From positions 124,001-188,000 of the forward strand of contig NZ_WFLJ01000009.1 in assembly GCF_009208735.1 (NCBI RefSeq): 64,000 nt of DNA, written 5' to 3'. Source of the DNA: Janthinobacterium rivuli (GTDB taxonomy: Bacteria; Pseudomonadota; Gammaproteobacteria; Burkholderiales; Burkholderiaceae_D). Below are positions 7,920 through 15,421 of this stretch, one piece after another. Position 1 is the first letter of the stretch. Every line of letters begins with the position of its first letter. The position numbers and the translations under genes were made by a program. The notes beneath the pieces are model-generated. The model saw nothing but the letters and a program-made list of their open reading frames with translations. It was not told the DNA's origin and searched no databases.

Positions 7920-8357
7920 CTAGCGCTTGAGCTGGGCGCGGATCTCGCCGGCCGGGTAGGCGGCGCTGTGCACGTTCACGTACAGATTGCCGGCCTGGTA
8001 GCTCGCATACTGGGGCGGCGTGAGCATGGTGCCGTCCGGTACGGTAAACCTGCCTTCGGCGGTTTTCACCAGCGGTACGATGACGGGACCATTGGCGCCG
8101 ACGGGCGCTTCATGGATATGCGCGACGGTGGCCACCATGCCCGTGTAGCGCACGCCGCCGCTGACGCTGCGATCATGGGCGACGCGGATATTGCTGCTGC
8201 CGCTGGCCGTGCTGGTATTGGCCGGCACTTCCTGCGCGCCCGTCAGGGTGACGTCATGGCCACCCGGGTGATGCGGCCCATGGGAACAGGCGCCCAGCAG
8301 GGCGGCCAGCGCCAGCACGCTGGCGGCGCGGCGTACGTGTTGTGGCAATGTGGTCAT
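7920..8357 (-). CDS. CHRD-domain lipoprotein
   Basis: This 145-residue exported protein begins with a charged n-region, a hydrophobic stretch and the lipobox LLGAC (Cys24), so it is probably a lipoprotein. The rest is one CHRD domain, a ~120-residue fold first described in chordin: VTLTGAQEVPA, SGGVRYTGMVATVAHIHEAPVG, YVNVHSAAYPAGEIRAQL. Bacterial members are cell-envelope or secreted proteins without an assigned function. AAGGAGTACCGCG precedes the ATG. It has its own terminator and is probably monocistronic. Confidence 0.87.
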   Translation of the reverse strand: MTTLPQHVRRAASVLALAALLGACSHGPHHPGGHDVTLTGAQEVPANTSTASGSSNIRVAHDRSVSGGVRYTGMVATVAHIHEAPVGANGPVIVPLVKTAEGRFTVPDGTMLTPPQYASYQAGNLYVNVHSAAYPAGEIRAQLKR

Positions 8358-8511
8358 CGCGGTACTCCTTCAACGGACATCGGCTCACGGATGGCGCCCT
8401 GCCCTGCACTGCCGGGCCTGCGCCGCACTTGATGCATGGTGCGACAGTAACGCCATGCCGCCTTGTCCGCTTTGCTGTACGCCAAACTTGCTGCTCGCCT
8501 GCAGCGCATCT

Positions 8512-9069
8512 TCAGGCCAGGTGTCCTTCCGCCACCCAGCCGCGGTTGGCGGCCGGCGCCTTCGGCTTGGGTGCGATGCCGCTGCTTTTTTCCGCATCGA
8601 GGATGATGCTGCGCATGCTGTCGCTGGCGGCCGGCCCAGGCGCGAACGCGTAGTACTCATCATTGATGGGCAAGCCCGTCGTGGCGTCGACCAGCACCGG
8701 GTCGGCGGCCAGGCCCGTGTCGCGGCTGGCAATGACGAGGCTGGCGCCTTCCGGCGCGAAGTTCTCATTACCCCAGGCAATAAAGGCCAGCAGCACGGGC
8801 TTGAAGGCGCGCCCGGATTTGGTCAGCACATAGTCGTAGCGGGGCGGCTTGGCGCAGTACAGGCGGCGCGTCATCAAGCCTCCTTCCACCAGGTCGGCCA
8901 GACGGCGCGTCAAGATGGTGGGCGCGATCTTGAGGCTTTTTTCAAATTCGTCGAAACGCGTCTTGCCATAAAACGCTTCGCGCAGGATGAGGATGCTCCA
9001 CCATTCGCCCACCTTGCCGAGGCTGCGAGCTATCGGGCAAGGCAAATTATTAAAGTTGGTATGTTTCAT
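8512..9069 (-). CDS. HxlR-family winged-helix regulator with C-terminal extension
   Basis: The N-terminal ~100 residues are an HxlR (DUF24) winged helix: PCPIARSLGKVGEWWSILIL, GKTRFDEFEKSL, APTILTRRLADLVEGGLM and a PRYDYVLTKSGR wing. HxlR proteins often sense redox or electrophiles through cysteines; Cys11 and a Cys near residue 73 (RLYCAKPP) are present. About 80 further residues make it (185 aa) longer than most members. The ATG at 9069 has GAGGAG eight bases upstream and is preferred to two nearby upstream ATGs. No divergent target gene is evident; the next gene upstream is 253 bases away. Confidence 0.88.
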   Translation of the reverse strand: MKHTNFNNLPCPIARSLGKVGEWWSILILREAFYGKTRFDEFEKSLKIAPTILTRRLADLVEGGLMTRRLYCAKPPRYDYVLTKSGRAFKPVLLAFIAWGNENFAPEGASLVIASRDTGLAADPVLVDATTGLPINDEYYAFAPGPAASDSMRSIILDAEKSSGIAPKPKAPAANRGWVAEGHLA

Positions 9070-9322
9070 GACCATCTCCTCGCATAAATTCCAGCACATC
9101 GATCAAAAAATGCCCTTTGCGGCATCAACACTTCAGTTACTATTCATTTGCAAGCCACTTGCCGCCCATGACAACGGCATAAAAATACGCAAAAAATCAC
9201 TTTCTTATTGCTCTATTACAATAATGTCTTGTTCAACCACCCTGATCCCGGTGCGAAAAACGTTGCCAGCCAGCCCAGCACGCGCGACTGCCAACAGGCG
9301 TTTTTTACTCGATAGATGCTCG

Positions 9323-9559
9323 ATGACTCCTTTGAAGCTTGCCGTACTGCCCGCCCTGTTCGCCCTCGCCGTTTGCCAGACCACCACCGCCGGTACTGTC
9401 TCCTCCGCATCGTTCCAGGCCTCCTTCGTCATCCACGAAGCGTGCACCGTCGTCTCGCAGCGCGGCATCGCCCGGGTACAGTGCCAGCACGACTCGCCCT
9501 ACCTGATGCAGCAGCAGGCCACGCCATCCGGCGCCGGCCTCGTCACCGTCACCTTCTAA
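9323..9559 (+). CDS. small exported protein next to the chaperone-usher operon
   Basis: A 78-residue ORF starts at the ATG at 9323 (MTPLKLAVLPALFALAVC) with a clear Sec signal peptide. The mature part is about 55 residues with two cysteines (HEACTVV and VQCQHDSPY) and ends in a beta-strand, VTVTF. The pattern of a strand, a Cys and a second Cys recalls the N-terminus of spore-coat-U pilin domains, and it lies tail to tail with such an operon (4-base overlap at 9556-9559). Function is unknown. The signal peptide and codon use support a real gene, although no strong Shine-Dalgarno is visible. Confidence 0.6.
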   Translation: MTPLKLAVLPALFALAVCQTTTAGTVSSASFQASFVIHEACTVVSQRGIARVQCQHDSPYLMQQQATPSGAGLVTVTF

Positions 9560-10560
9560 AAATAAATCGTCGCCGTCACCGTGTCCTTGTAGTCGCCGGG
9601 ACGCGGTGCAGCCTGCGCCGGCACACGGCCGTAAATCGTCAGCGGCACGCTGGCGCCCGTTCCCGTGCCCGTCACCATGCTGGTGCCTGCCGTGCCGTCG
9701 CCCCAGAGCGCGCCATCGAGGGTGGCCGACAGGCGATAACTGAGCTGGTCCGTCGTCAGCGTATTTTTCATTTGCCGGTTGGCCACGCTGGCCGCCACGC
9801 TGCCGCCGTTCAGGGCGATCTGATAGGCATTGTTATTGACGCAACGCACCGACAGCGTGCTGGTGCTGCGCAGATTGCCCGTCAGGATGGAGGCGTTGGC
9901 AAACGCCATCGGGCTGGCCGTGATGGTGCAGTCATTGACGGCCGTGGCATTCACCGTAAAGCCGAAGCTGCCGCTGTTGACGGTGCAGCCGAACAGGTTG
10001 ACGAGGCCATACGTGGTGTAGGTATACGTGCCCACGCCCGCAAAACTCGACGTGTACGCGGTATTCGCATTGCCCACCGTGGGCACGGCCGCGAGGCTGG
10101 CGCCTGCGGGAATCTTCGCGTACACGGTAAACGTCGTCGAATACGTGCCGGGCGGGGCCAGCAAGCCTGCCGACAGGATCAGGCCGAAGGTCGATGGCGC
10201 GCCCGCCACGCCGGCGCCGCCCCAGATCTTCGCCGTCGCATACGAACTGTCCACGTACACGTTGTATTCCATGCGGTTGCTGCCATTGCCCAGGTTGCGC
10301 GGCAGGGCCGAGATGGAATTCGTGCCCAGCCCCAGCGAGATGCACACTTGCGCATTGGGCGTGAGCAACTGCCCCAGGTTCAGGGATGAAAACACGCAGC
10401 TGAAGGTCCCCGTTGCCTGCGCAACATAATCGCTGCCGGAAATCGGACTGACATTGCCAAAATCGATATTCGTCATGCTGACCGAGCAGGTATCGGCCTG
10501 CGCCGCGCCGCCCCAGGCACAGCCCAGCAGCACGGTCAGCCAGAGCAGCAGGCGGCGCAT
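9556..10560 (-). CDS. spore coat U-type pilin with two SCPU domains (tip-like subunit)
   Basis: The product (334 aa) has a signal peptide ending near AAQA (~22). Two successive SCPU beta-sandwich domains follow. The first begins CSVSMTNIDFGNVSPISG. The second begins DCTITASPMAFANASIL and ends with DYKDTVTATIYF, the donor-type C-terminal strand. A single-domain major pilin is encoded at the other end of the operon, so this larger protein may be the adhesive tip. The start shares one base with the usher stop (TGATG at 10560), indicating coupled translation. It is the last gene of the chaperone-usher operon. Confidence 0.88.
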   Translation of the reverse strand: MRRLLLWLTVLLGCAWGGAAQADTCSVSMTNIDFGNVSPISGSDYVAQATGTFSCVFSSLNLGQLLTPNAQVCISLGLGTNSISALPRNLGNGSNRMEYNVYVDSSYATAKIWGGAGVAGAPSTFGLILSAGLLAPPGTYSTTFTVYAKIPAGASLAAVPTVGNANTAYTSSFAGVGTYTYTTYGLVNLFGCTVNSGSFGFTVNATAVNDCTITASPMAFANASILTGNLRSTSTLSVRCVNNNAYQIALNGGSVAASVANRQMKNTLTTDQLSYRLSATLDGALWGDGTAGTSMVTGTGTGASVPLTIYGRVPAQAAPRPGDYKDTVTATIYF

Positions 10561-12926
10561 CAGTGGCCCCTCGCGGCGCCGGCGCTGCAGCGCAGCGGGC
10601 CGATCACGGGCAAGCCGCCCGCTACCGGACGCACATAGGCAAAGCGCACCGTGCATGCGTTGTCACCTTCACCGACTTGCAACTGATTTTGCTCGAGCAG
10701 ATCGTCGACGAAAACGATGCCGTCAAATCCCACCACCGTCTGCTTGCCGCTCTGCACGTGCAGCACGGGCAGCCCCGTGGCCAGCGGCTTGCCCTGCGCA
10801 TCCTGGACGATGACGGTGGCCGCGCTGTAGCGTTCGATGGGGAAGGCGGCCAGTACGCCGGCCAGCTGTTGCGGCACCACATTGATATTGATCACCGGCA
10901 CGCGCGCATCGACGGCCAGGTCTTCGGTGGCGATGCTGATCTGGTTATTGCCATAGGGATTCAAATTCGGCACCAGCAGATAGCCGTCCCTGCCCGTCAT
11001 GCCGATCTGGCGGTTTTCATGCAGCACGGGGATATCGGGCACGCCGCCCGTGGAGACGAGGGCGAAACCGTTGCCCACCTGGCGCGCCGCCTCGACATGG
11101 CCATCCATCAGCACCAGCGCGCCGGCAGCACCGAGCGAGGAAGCATTGCCTGCGTCGCCGCCCTGCACGCGCGCGGACACGCGGCCCTCATTGCCCAGAT
11201 ATTCGAGCTGTGCCTGGCGGTAGGCATTGCCGCCCGCCGTGCCCGCCTGCATATTCCAGCCGAAGCCGCCGCCGAAGTCCGCCGCGCGCTGCGCGCTGAC
11301 GCTGCGGCCGCTCTGGCCATTTTGCCGGCTGCTGTTGACACTGATGGCGAGATTGTTGTCGAACGCCATGCTCAAGCCAAAGTAGAAACCCCGCTTCTCG
11401 CGCTGCCGCAAATCCTGGAACAGGCTGGCGTTGAAGAACAGGCCGTGGAACAGGGTGGCCGAATAGCCCGCGGTGGCAATCTTCGACGGCGGCGCGCCCG
11501 CCGTGCGGTAGCTGATATAGCTGGTGCTGATGCTGCTTCCTGCCGGCAAGGGCAAGCTGACGGTGAAACGGTCCGCCGCGCGCACGACGGGGCTGCCGTC
11601 GCGCGAGGCCAGGTCGCCAAAGCCGGCGCTGGCGCGCACGCTTTGCGCATCGACGCTGAAGCGCGGCCCCAGGTATTGATAGCCGGCGCCCACTTGCGCA
11701 CCGCGGCTGCGGCCGGCGCTGGCCGACAGCGTACCGTTGAGCACGCCCGCCTGTCCCAGCCGCAGCAAGGCACCCGCCCCCGCCTGGTACAAGCCGGCGG
11801 CCAGCTCCGCATGGCCTTCGAGGGTCACACTGTCGCTGACGCCATGCCGGGCCGAAGCGCTGGCGACCGGCCGCGCGTCATAGCCGAACAGGCGGCGACC
11901 ATAGTCGCGCCGCACGGCGCCCGCCTCGAACGAGTAATCGCTCAAGCCGCTGGCCAGCAGGCGCGTGTCGACATACAAGGGCAGCACGGTCGTCACGCTG
12001 CGTCCCAGCGCATCGCGCGTGATGAGGGTGGCTTGCCCCGCGCCATTGATGCCGGCCACCTGGTTCAGGACGAATGGACCGCTGGGCACGCTGGCAGCAT
12101 ATTGCTGCACACCATTGACGTACAGGCTCAGCGACGAAGGCACGAGCGCCGTGCCGTCGACGGAGGCGACGGGAAAGGTCAGCAAATCGGGACGCAGCTG
12201 GAAATTCTTGCGCCACTGAACGCCGCCGATGCGCACCGCGCGGCTCCAGCTCAGCGACGAGGAAATCAGGTCGCCCACTTGCCACGTCTGCAAGGTCTCG
12301 GGGTTGGCATGGCTCCAGAAGGTGTCGAAACGCATGTATTGGCGTTGGCCCGCCCCCAGATTCAAGGTACCGGTATTGCTGAAGACCCCGCTGTCGTTGA
12401 AATAGCGCAAGTCGTTGAAGATGGCGGCGCGCCGCGACTGGCCCAGCTCCGCATAGGCTTCGTAATTGAGGACGGCGCCGGGCGTGACCTGCGCTGGCGG
12501 CGCCTGCGCCGGCGTGCGCGCGCTGATGCGGTAAGGGGCGCGCAAATCGTCCGCCACCTGCAGCGAGATGCTTTGGCGCGCGGCGTCATAATCGTAGCTG
12601 AGCCCCGGTATGGCATCGAGCGCCACCTCGGTCTGACCGGGCGCGACCAGGCGCGCCGGGTCCAGCCCCAGCTGCTGCAAGTTCGCCACACTGCTGCGCA
12701 AGCGTTTACCCGCCTGGGTAAAACGCAAGATCAGTCCGGTTGATTCAGCATTCACACTTACCTCCAGATACAGTTCATTCGGTGCCGCCGGATCGGCGGG
12801 CAGGCTGGCCGGGCCAGGATCGGCCCCCGTCGCCCCATTCGCCGCCGCCCCCTCGGCCCGCTGCAGCGGCGCCAGCGCCAGCAGCAGCAAGGTCCAGCAA
12901 GTCCGCCATGTCAGTGCGCGTCTCAT
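10560..12926 (-). CDS. outer-membrane usher (FimD/PapC family)
   Basis: The 788-residue product should form the outer-membrane pore that assembles the spore-coat-U-type fibres. A signal peptide (TWRTCWTLLLLALAPLQRAEG) leads to the periplasmic N-domain with LYLEVSVNAESTGL. The beta-barrel follows, with DLISSSLSWSRAVRIGGVQW and TLITRDALGRSVTTVLPLY, then a plug and middle domain around SFEAGAVRRDYG. The C-domain contains GGVPDIPVLHENRQIGMTGR and PNLNPYGNNQISI. The length is typical for the smaller beta-type ushers. A 64-base gap separates it from the chaperone gene. Confidence 0.93.
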   Translation of the reverse strand: MRRALTWRTCWTLLLLALAPLQRAEGAAANGATGADPGPASLPADPAAPNELYLEVSVNAESTGLILRFTQAGKRLRSSVANLQQLGLDPARLVAPGQTEVALDAIPGLSYDYDAARQSISLQVADDLRAPYRISARTPAQAPPAQVTPGAVLNYEAYAELGQSRRAAIFNDLRYFNDSGVFSNTGTLNLGAGQRQYMRFDTFWSHANPETLQTWQVGDLISSSLSWSRAVRIGGVQWRKNFQLRPDLLTFPVASVDGTALVPSSLSLYVNGVQQYAASVPSGPFVLNQVAGINGAGQATLITRDALGRSVTTVLPLYVDTRLLASGLSDYSFEAGAVRRDYGRRLFGYDARPVASASARHGVSDSVTLEGHAELAAGLYQAGAGALLRLGQAGVLNGTLSASAGRSRGAQVGAGYQYLGPRFSVDAQSVRASAGFGDLASRDGSPVVRAADRFTVSLPLPAGSSISTSYISYRTAGAPPSKIATAGYSATLFHGLFFNASLFQDLRQREKRGFYFGLSMAFDNNLAISVNSSRQNGQSGRSVSAQRAADFGGGFGWNMQAGTAGGNAYRQAQLEYLGNEGRVSARVQGGDAGNASSLGAAGALVLMDGHVEAARQVGNGFALVSTGGVPDIPVLHENRQIGMTGRDGYLLVPNLNPYGNNQISIATEDLAVDARVPVININVVPQQLAGVLAAFPIERYSAATVIVQDAQGKPLATGLPVLHVQSGKQTVVGFDGIVFVDDLLEQNQLQVGEGDNACTVRFAYVRPVAGGLPVIGPLRCSAGAARGH

Positions 12927-12990
12927 GGTTTAAGCCGCTTGCGCCCGCTGCGGCGGCACGCGCCAGGCGCGCGCACCAGGACGGCAGTGT

Positions 12991-13719
12991 TCAAGGTGTG
13001 GAATTCGCGGCAATGAGCGCCTTGGCATTCACGTTCACCGCAATACTCAACGGTCCATCCAGTTCGGACTCCCGGGCGACGGGCAGGCGCCACACGCGCA
13101 TGCGTCCCGCCAGCACGTAGCCGAACAAGCCCTTGCTGATGACAAATTCCTTGCCGCGCTGGTTCGTCAGCGTCAACGCGCCGATCTGCGCATGAAAGTT
13201 GCCGCTGTTCTTGATCCGCAACGTCCACTCGCCCTGCTCGCGAAAAACCTGCCAGGCGAGCACTTCCTTGCCTGGCGCGCCGCCCGGCAGCACGAAGACG
13301 GGCACCGAGTAGCGCAGGCGGATATCGACGCCGCTGCGGCCCGTGTCATCCTCGCGACTGACCTCGTCGATGAGCACGCGGTAGGTCTTTTCCTGCGCGA
13401 CCGGGCCCGCCTGCGCACGCACCAGGCGGATGGTCTGCCGGCTGTTGGGAGCGATCTCGACAATAGGCGGGCTGGCCACCAGCTCCTGCGTCGGCGCCAG
13501 CACTTCCTCGCCGTCGCGCTGATCCCAGGCAAACACGCGCACCTGGCCATACATGGGCTGCTCGCCCAGGTTTTGCAGGTTGATCCCCGTCGCGCTCTGT
13601 TCCGCGCGGAAATTGAGCGTCACCGGCGAAATCTGCAGGTTCGCGCCCTGCGCACCCACGGCGTGGCAGGCCAGCAACGCCGGCAAGTACCTGAGCACGG
13701 AGGCAAGACGGGCCTTCAC
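12991..13719 (-). CDS. periplasmic pilus chaperone (PapD family)
   Basis: The 242-residue product is an immunoglobulin-fold chaperone for the coat-U subunits. It has a signal peptide to about AQGA (~26), then the G1-strand region NLQISPVTLNFRAEQSATGI and the conserved NSRQTIRLVR with the Arg-Lys-type subunit anchor region. EKTYRVLIDEV and LRYSVPVFVLP follow. The C-terminal domain has LTLTNQRGKEFVISKGL. It sits directly after the pilin gene (12-base gap) and before the usher, the usual chaperone-usher order. Confidence 0.92.
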   Translation of the reverse strand: MKARLASVLRYLPALLACHAVGAQGANLQISPVTLNFRAEQSATGINLQNLGEQPMYGQVRVFAWDQRDGEEVLAPTQELVASPPIVEIAPNSRQTIRLVRAQAGPVAQEKTYRVLIDEVSREDDTGRSGVDIRLRYSVPVFVLPGGAPGKEVLAWQVFREQGEWTLRIKNSGNFHAQIGALTLTNQRGKEFVISKGLFGYVLAGRMRVWRLPVARESELDGPLSIAVNVNAKALIAANSTP

Positions 13720-13731
13720 GCGGGGCCCGTC

Positions 13732-14262
13732 TTAAAAGTACACGGTGGCAGTGATGGTCGACTTGTAGGTATCGGGCGCCGGTGTCGCCTGTGGCGGAAT
13801 GTTGCCGTACACGGTGAGCGGCTGCGAGGTGCCGTTGCCGGTGGCGCCGACCGTATCGGTACCCTGCGTATCGCCCCACAGGGTGGCGCCGGCCGTCTGG
13901 TACAGATTGAATTGCACCTTGCCGAGATTGCCGCCGGTGCCGCTCATGTAGCGCGTGGTGCCGCTCGAGCCCGTGCCCGAACCGGCCGTCAATCCCACGT
14001 TATACGGCGTGGTATTGGTGCAGGTGACATTCACGGTCGTATTGACGTTCACGGCAGTAGCCAGCACGCCCTGACTTTGGCCAAAGTCGAGGTTGGCCGC
14101 CGAAATGGTGCAGTTGGCGATGATTTTCAAAGTGACATCAAAGGTGGAAGTATTGCTGCCGTTCAGATAAACGGCGGCGTCGGCCTGGCCAGACAGCAGG
14201 ACCGTACCGGCGATGGCGACGCTGGCGGCAGCGGCACAGCGGGAAAAATTAACTCGCAACAT
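13732..14262 (-). CDS. spore coat U domain pilin (major subunit)
   Basis: The 176-residue product has a signal peptide (VAIAGTVLLSGQADA, cleavage ~29) and one SCPU domain. The domain runs from FDVTLKIIANCTISAANLDFG through TVNVTCTNTTPYNVGLTAG to PDTYKSTITATVYF, with two conserved Cys. GGAGGTATC immediately before the ATG at 14262 is an excellent ribosome-binding site, consistent with a highly expressed first gene. It heads the operon pilin, chaperone, usher, two-domain pilin, which lies divergent from a receiver-AraC regulator. Confidence 0.9.
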   Translation of the reverse strand: MLRVNFSRCAAAASVAIAGTVLLSGQADAAVYLNGSNTSTFDVTLKIIANCTISAANLDFGQSQGVLATAVNVNTTVNVTCTNTTPYNVGLTAGSGTGSSGTTRYMSGTGGNLGKVQFNLYQTAGATLWGDTQGTDTVGATGNGTSQPLTVYGNIPPQATPAPDTYKSTITATVYF

Positions 14263-14612
14263 GATACCTCCTGATGATGGAACATCATTGCATGGGCCCT
14301 TCAACAGACGGGCTTTGAGGATAGTCACGGTATTGCCGGCGTTTTCTTGGGCACGCAAACCAGGACGACAAAAAAACTTGTGCCGAGAGTCAGGAACCCG
14401 GGGACTCCGGCATTTTTTGCAGCATTTGCAAAACAGATTTTTTAACAAGCGACATTGCTTTAAATCAATGCATGAGTGAATTATTGGCGATCTGAGAAAT
14501 CCGCGCTTCTTCTTGCGGAGAAACCTCTTTTGAAACACGAGAAAAGCAGAAAAAAAAGAAAAAGCGAGGCATAATAAGCCACAACTTGCTATTTGGTTAA
14601 GTCATCCATGCC
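14263..14612. other. 350-base divergent intergenic region, pilin operon / response regulator
   Basis: This stretch is clearly A/T-richer than its surroundings, with runs of A between 14545 and 14570. It must hold the promoters of the chaperone-usher operon and the divergent receiver-AraC gene. A short imperfect hairpin, TCCGC...GCGGA, lies around 14500-14520. No convincing sigma-70 pair or long palindrome was seen. Confidence 0.5.
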
Positions 14613-15419
14613 ATGCCATTGACCAGCGAAACCATCAAAAAGAACATCCTGATCGTGGACGATTCCGCGTTCGAGCAGCGCATGCTGATGGAGCTGCTCA
14701 GCGAGCAGCCCTACCGTTTCAGCATCGCGTTCAACGGTTACCAGGGCTACCAGCTGGCACTGGCCACGCATCCCGACCTGATCCTGCTCGACGTGCGCAT
14801 GCCCGAGATGGATGGCTACACGGCATGCCGTTTGCTCAAGGCCAATCCCGAAACGCAGGAGATTCCCGTGATCTTTCTCAGCGGCGCCGATGCCGCCAAG
14901 GAACGCATCATGGGCTTGCAGGTGGGCGGCGTCGACTACATTTCGAAGCCGTTCACGCCGGAAGAACTGGCCGCGCGCATCCATATTCACCTGGGTTTGA
15001 TGCGTAAAAGCAACAGTACCTTGCCGGTAGCGACGCCGATCAGCGACAGGCTGCAGCATCCCGACCTGGTGTTCGTCAATGCGGTCAAACAACTGATTCT
15101 CGACAACCTGGGCAGCCTGCCGAACCTGTCCGAGATCGCCCGCAGCGTGGGCACGTACCGCGAGAAGCTGACCCTGATGTTCCGCGAGCAGACGGGCATG
15201 ACGGTCTTCGCCTTCATCCGCGAAGCGCGCATTGCCCGCGGCGTGGAATTGCTGCAGCAGACCGAGATCGACGTGCAGGACATCGCCCTGCTGATCGGCT
15301 TTCACAACGCGGGCAACTTCGCCACCGCCTTCCGCGAGCGCATGGGTGTCACGCCCAGCGCCTACCGCCAGCGCCTGCAGGAGCAGACGGGCCAGCGGCA
15401 GGCGGCCAACGGACACTAA
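14613..15419 (+). CDS. orphan response regulator with AraC-type DNA-binding output
   Basis: The 268-residue product has a CheY-like receiver at residues ~10-125. It contains VDD (15-17), the phosphorylatable Asp60 in LILLDVRMPEMDGY, and Lys112 in DYISKPFTPEEL. A linker leads to an AraC/XylS double helix-turn-helix (~160-258: LPNLSEIARSVGTYREKL and IALLIGFHNAGNFATAFRERMGVTPSAYRQR). No histidine kinase is adjacent. It is divergent from the coat-U pilus operon and tail to tail with a TonB receptor gene; pilus control is the most economical inference. Confidence 0.9.
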   Translation: MPLTSETIKKNILIVDDSAFEQRMLMELLSEQPYRFSIAFNGYQGYQLALATHPDLILLDVRMPEMDGYTACRLLKANPETQEIPVIFLSGADAAKERIMGLQVGGVDYISKPFTPEELAARIHIHLGLMRKSNSTLPVATPISDRLQHPDLVFVNAVKQLILDNLGSLPNLSEIARSVGTYREKLTLMFREQTGMTVFAFIREARIARGVELLQQTEIDVQDIALLIGFHNAGNFATAFRERMGVTPSAYRQRLQEQTGQRQAANGH

Positions 15420-15421
15420 CG

